From assembly GCA_017469605.1 (NCBI GenBank), contig JAFUGB010000207.1, positions 1-5,418 of the forward strand: a stretch of 5,418 nucleotides of DNA, read 5' to 3'. Shown here one piece after another: positions 4,422 through 5,418 of the stretch. Both the position numbers and the translations under genes were made by a program. The notes beneath the pieces were generated by a model. The model was not told the DNA's origin and ran no database searches. It saw only the letters and a list, made by a program, of their open reading frames with translations. Each line of letters opens with the position of its first letter. The first letter of the stretch is position 1. Origin of the DNA: Clostridia bacterium (GTDB lineage: Bacteria; Bacillota; Clostridia; Christensenellales; Aristaeellaceae).

Positions 4422-5418
4422 CTACGTGGCTTGAATCAATGAAACTACCGTCTCTACCCCCGCCGTCTGGCAGAACATATCCACCGGCTGGCACTTGATC
4501 GCGTGATAGCCTCCATCGGCCAATATGCGGACATCCCGCGCCTGGGTGGCCGGATTACAGCTTACATATACCACGCGGCTGGGACCGCAGGCAATGATCG
4601 CGTCAAGGACGGCTTTTTCCGCTCCCTTTCGGGGCGGATCGAGGACGATCACATCCGGCCGCATTCCGTCGCGTACCAGCCGCGGAAGCACTTCTTCGGC
4701 GGCTCCGCAGATAAAGGATACGTTTTCAACGCCGTTCAGCCCGGCATTGGCCCGGGCGTCCTTCACAGCGTCAGGAACGATTTCAATGCCGATCACCCGC
4801 GAGGCTTTTTGCGCAAGCATCAGCGATATGGTACCCGCTCCACAATACAGGTCAGCTGCCGTTTCGTTGCCCCGCAAGTCCGCAAATTCCAGAGCGGTTT
4901 GATACAGCTTTTGTGTTTGGGCGGGATTGATCTGAAAGAAAGAAAGGGGCGATAAAAGAAAGCGGCTGCCGCACAGCTCGTCTTCCAACCGTTCTTCCCC
5001 CCAAAGTACCCGATAACGGTCACCCAGGATCACGTTTCCGCGTTTTTCATTGGGAGAAATACAGAAGGATACCATCTCAGGCACCTCCTGGCGAAGCATG
5101 CGCAGCAGGCTGTCAGCTTTTTCAAGCTTTTTCCCATTGATGACCAGCACCAGCATCAGCTGGCCGCGGCGGTTCATTCTTGTCATCACATGGCGGATCA
5201 ACCCGGTATGCGTTTCTTCCTGATAGGGCGTCACTTTTTCCTGAACCATCCACTGGCGCACAGCCCGGCACGCCCTGTCGTTCGCCTCCTGAGACAGGAG
5301 GCATGTATCCGTATCAATCACCCGATGGCTCCGCTGCGCGTAATAGCCAATTTGCGGAATATCACTCGTTCCAGCCACCGGCATGTAAACTTTATTGCGA
5401 TAATGCCAGGGATGCTCC
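4422..5418 (-). CDS. rlmD: 23S rRNA (uracil-5-)-methyltransferase, RlmD/RumA family (5' end outside window)
   Basis: An S-adenosylmethionine-dependent RNA m5U methyltransferase; the C-terminal 331 residues are present. The frame is open to the window edge and the residues before the Met at 5384 (EHPWHYRNKVY) match the conserved PWxYRNK segment, so that Met is internal. Family members are about 450 residues; the missing part would hold the TRAM domain and three Fe-S cysteines. Counting from the Met at 5384: Cys28 (DTCLLSQ) fits the fourth Fe-S ligand; QINPAQT 151-157; SAM-binding DLYCGAGTISL 178-188; VLDPPRKG 247-254; catalytic Cys276 in YVSCNPAT; general-base Glu311 in GVETVVSL. The usual 'DMFPxTxHVE' reads DMFCQTAGVE here, with Pro to Cys and His to Gly changes, while Glu is kept. 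The E. coli enzyme targets U1939; the Bacillus relative RlmCD modifies U747 and U1939, so the site is uncertain. Confidence 0.92.
   Translation of the reverse strand, partial: EHPWHYRNKVYMPVAGTSDIPQIGYYAQRSHRVIDTDTCLLSQEANDRACRAVRQWMVQEKVTPYQEETHTGLIRHVMTRMNRRGQLMLVLVINGKKLEKADSLLRMLRQEVPEMVSFCISPNEKRGNVILGDRYRVLWGEERLEDELCGSRFLLSPLSFFQINPAQTQKLYQTALEFADLRGNETAADLYCGAGTISLMLAQKASRVIGIEIVPDAVKDARANAGLNGVENVSFICGAAEEVLPRLVRDGMRPDVIVLDPPRKGAEKAVLDAIIACGPSRVVYVSCNPATQARDVRILADGGYHAIKCQPVDMFCQTAGVETVVSLIQAT

Noticed and set aside
5382..5384. ATG as start of a 320-residue methyltransferase
   Set aside because: The upstream in-frame residues up to the window edge (EHPWHYRNKVY) are conserved in the family, so the gene is cut by the window and this Met is internal.

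Overview
The window looks like a chromosomal segment of a low-to-moderate GC, probably strictly anaerobic Bacillota (Clostridia-like, possibly gut-associated). I infer this from the strong AAGGAGG-type ribosome binding sites on most genes, the ECF sigma / single-TM anti-sigma pair in a clostridial style, and the protein sequences; it is not proven by any marker gene. All six genes lie on the minus strand, so transcription runs from high to low coordinates. No tRNA, rRNA, CRISPR array, insertion sequence or phage gene was seen.

In transcription order: (i) 5418-4422 holds the C-terminal three quarters of an RlmD/RumA-family 23S rRNA m5U methyltransferase whose start lies beyond the window. (ii) 4295-3807 is a GNAT N-acetyltransferase, best started at a GTG with a good ribosome binding site and followed by a clear intrinsic terminator (3709-3671). 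(iii) 3608-2369 is a two-gene unit, an ECF sigma factor overlapping by 14 nt a single-pass membrane protein that is its likely anti-sigma factor, ended by a 15-bp perfect stem near 2337-2305. (iv) 2014-383 is a secreted tannase/feruloyl esterase-family hydrolase with its own promoter and a terminator at 367-334. (v) 183-1 is the N-terminus of a TctC/Bug-family extracytoplasmic solute-binding protein, again with its own promoter, running off the left edge.

The most interesting part is the left half. The hydrolase and the binding protein are separate transcription units, divided by a terminator, but their promoters share an 18/20 identical box covering the -35 element and the bases next to it. 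Both have a TTTACA-17-TATTAT core. This suggests co-regulation of an extracellular ester hydrolase with a carboxylate-uptake component: cleave a polar aromatic or other ester outside the cell, then bind the released acid for import. The hydrolase keeps the Ser-Asp-His triad and the lid calcium site of its family but has lost both cysteines of the family's hallmark 'CS-D-HC' disulfide.

The sigma/anti-sigma unit has an ECF-like candidate promoter and an unusual second ribosome binding site inside the anti-sigma gene, exactly before its membrane segment. That could produce a form lacking the sigma-binding domain.
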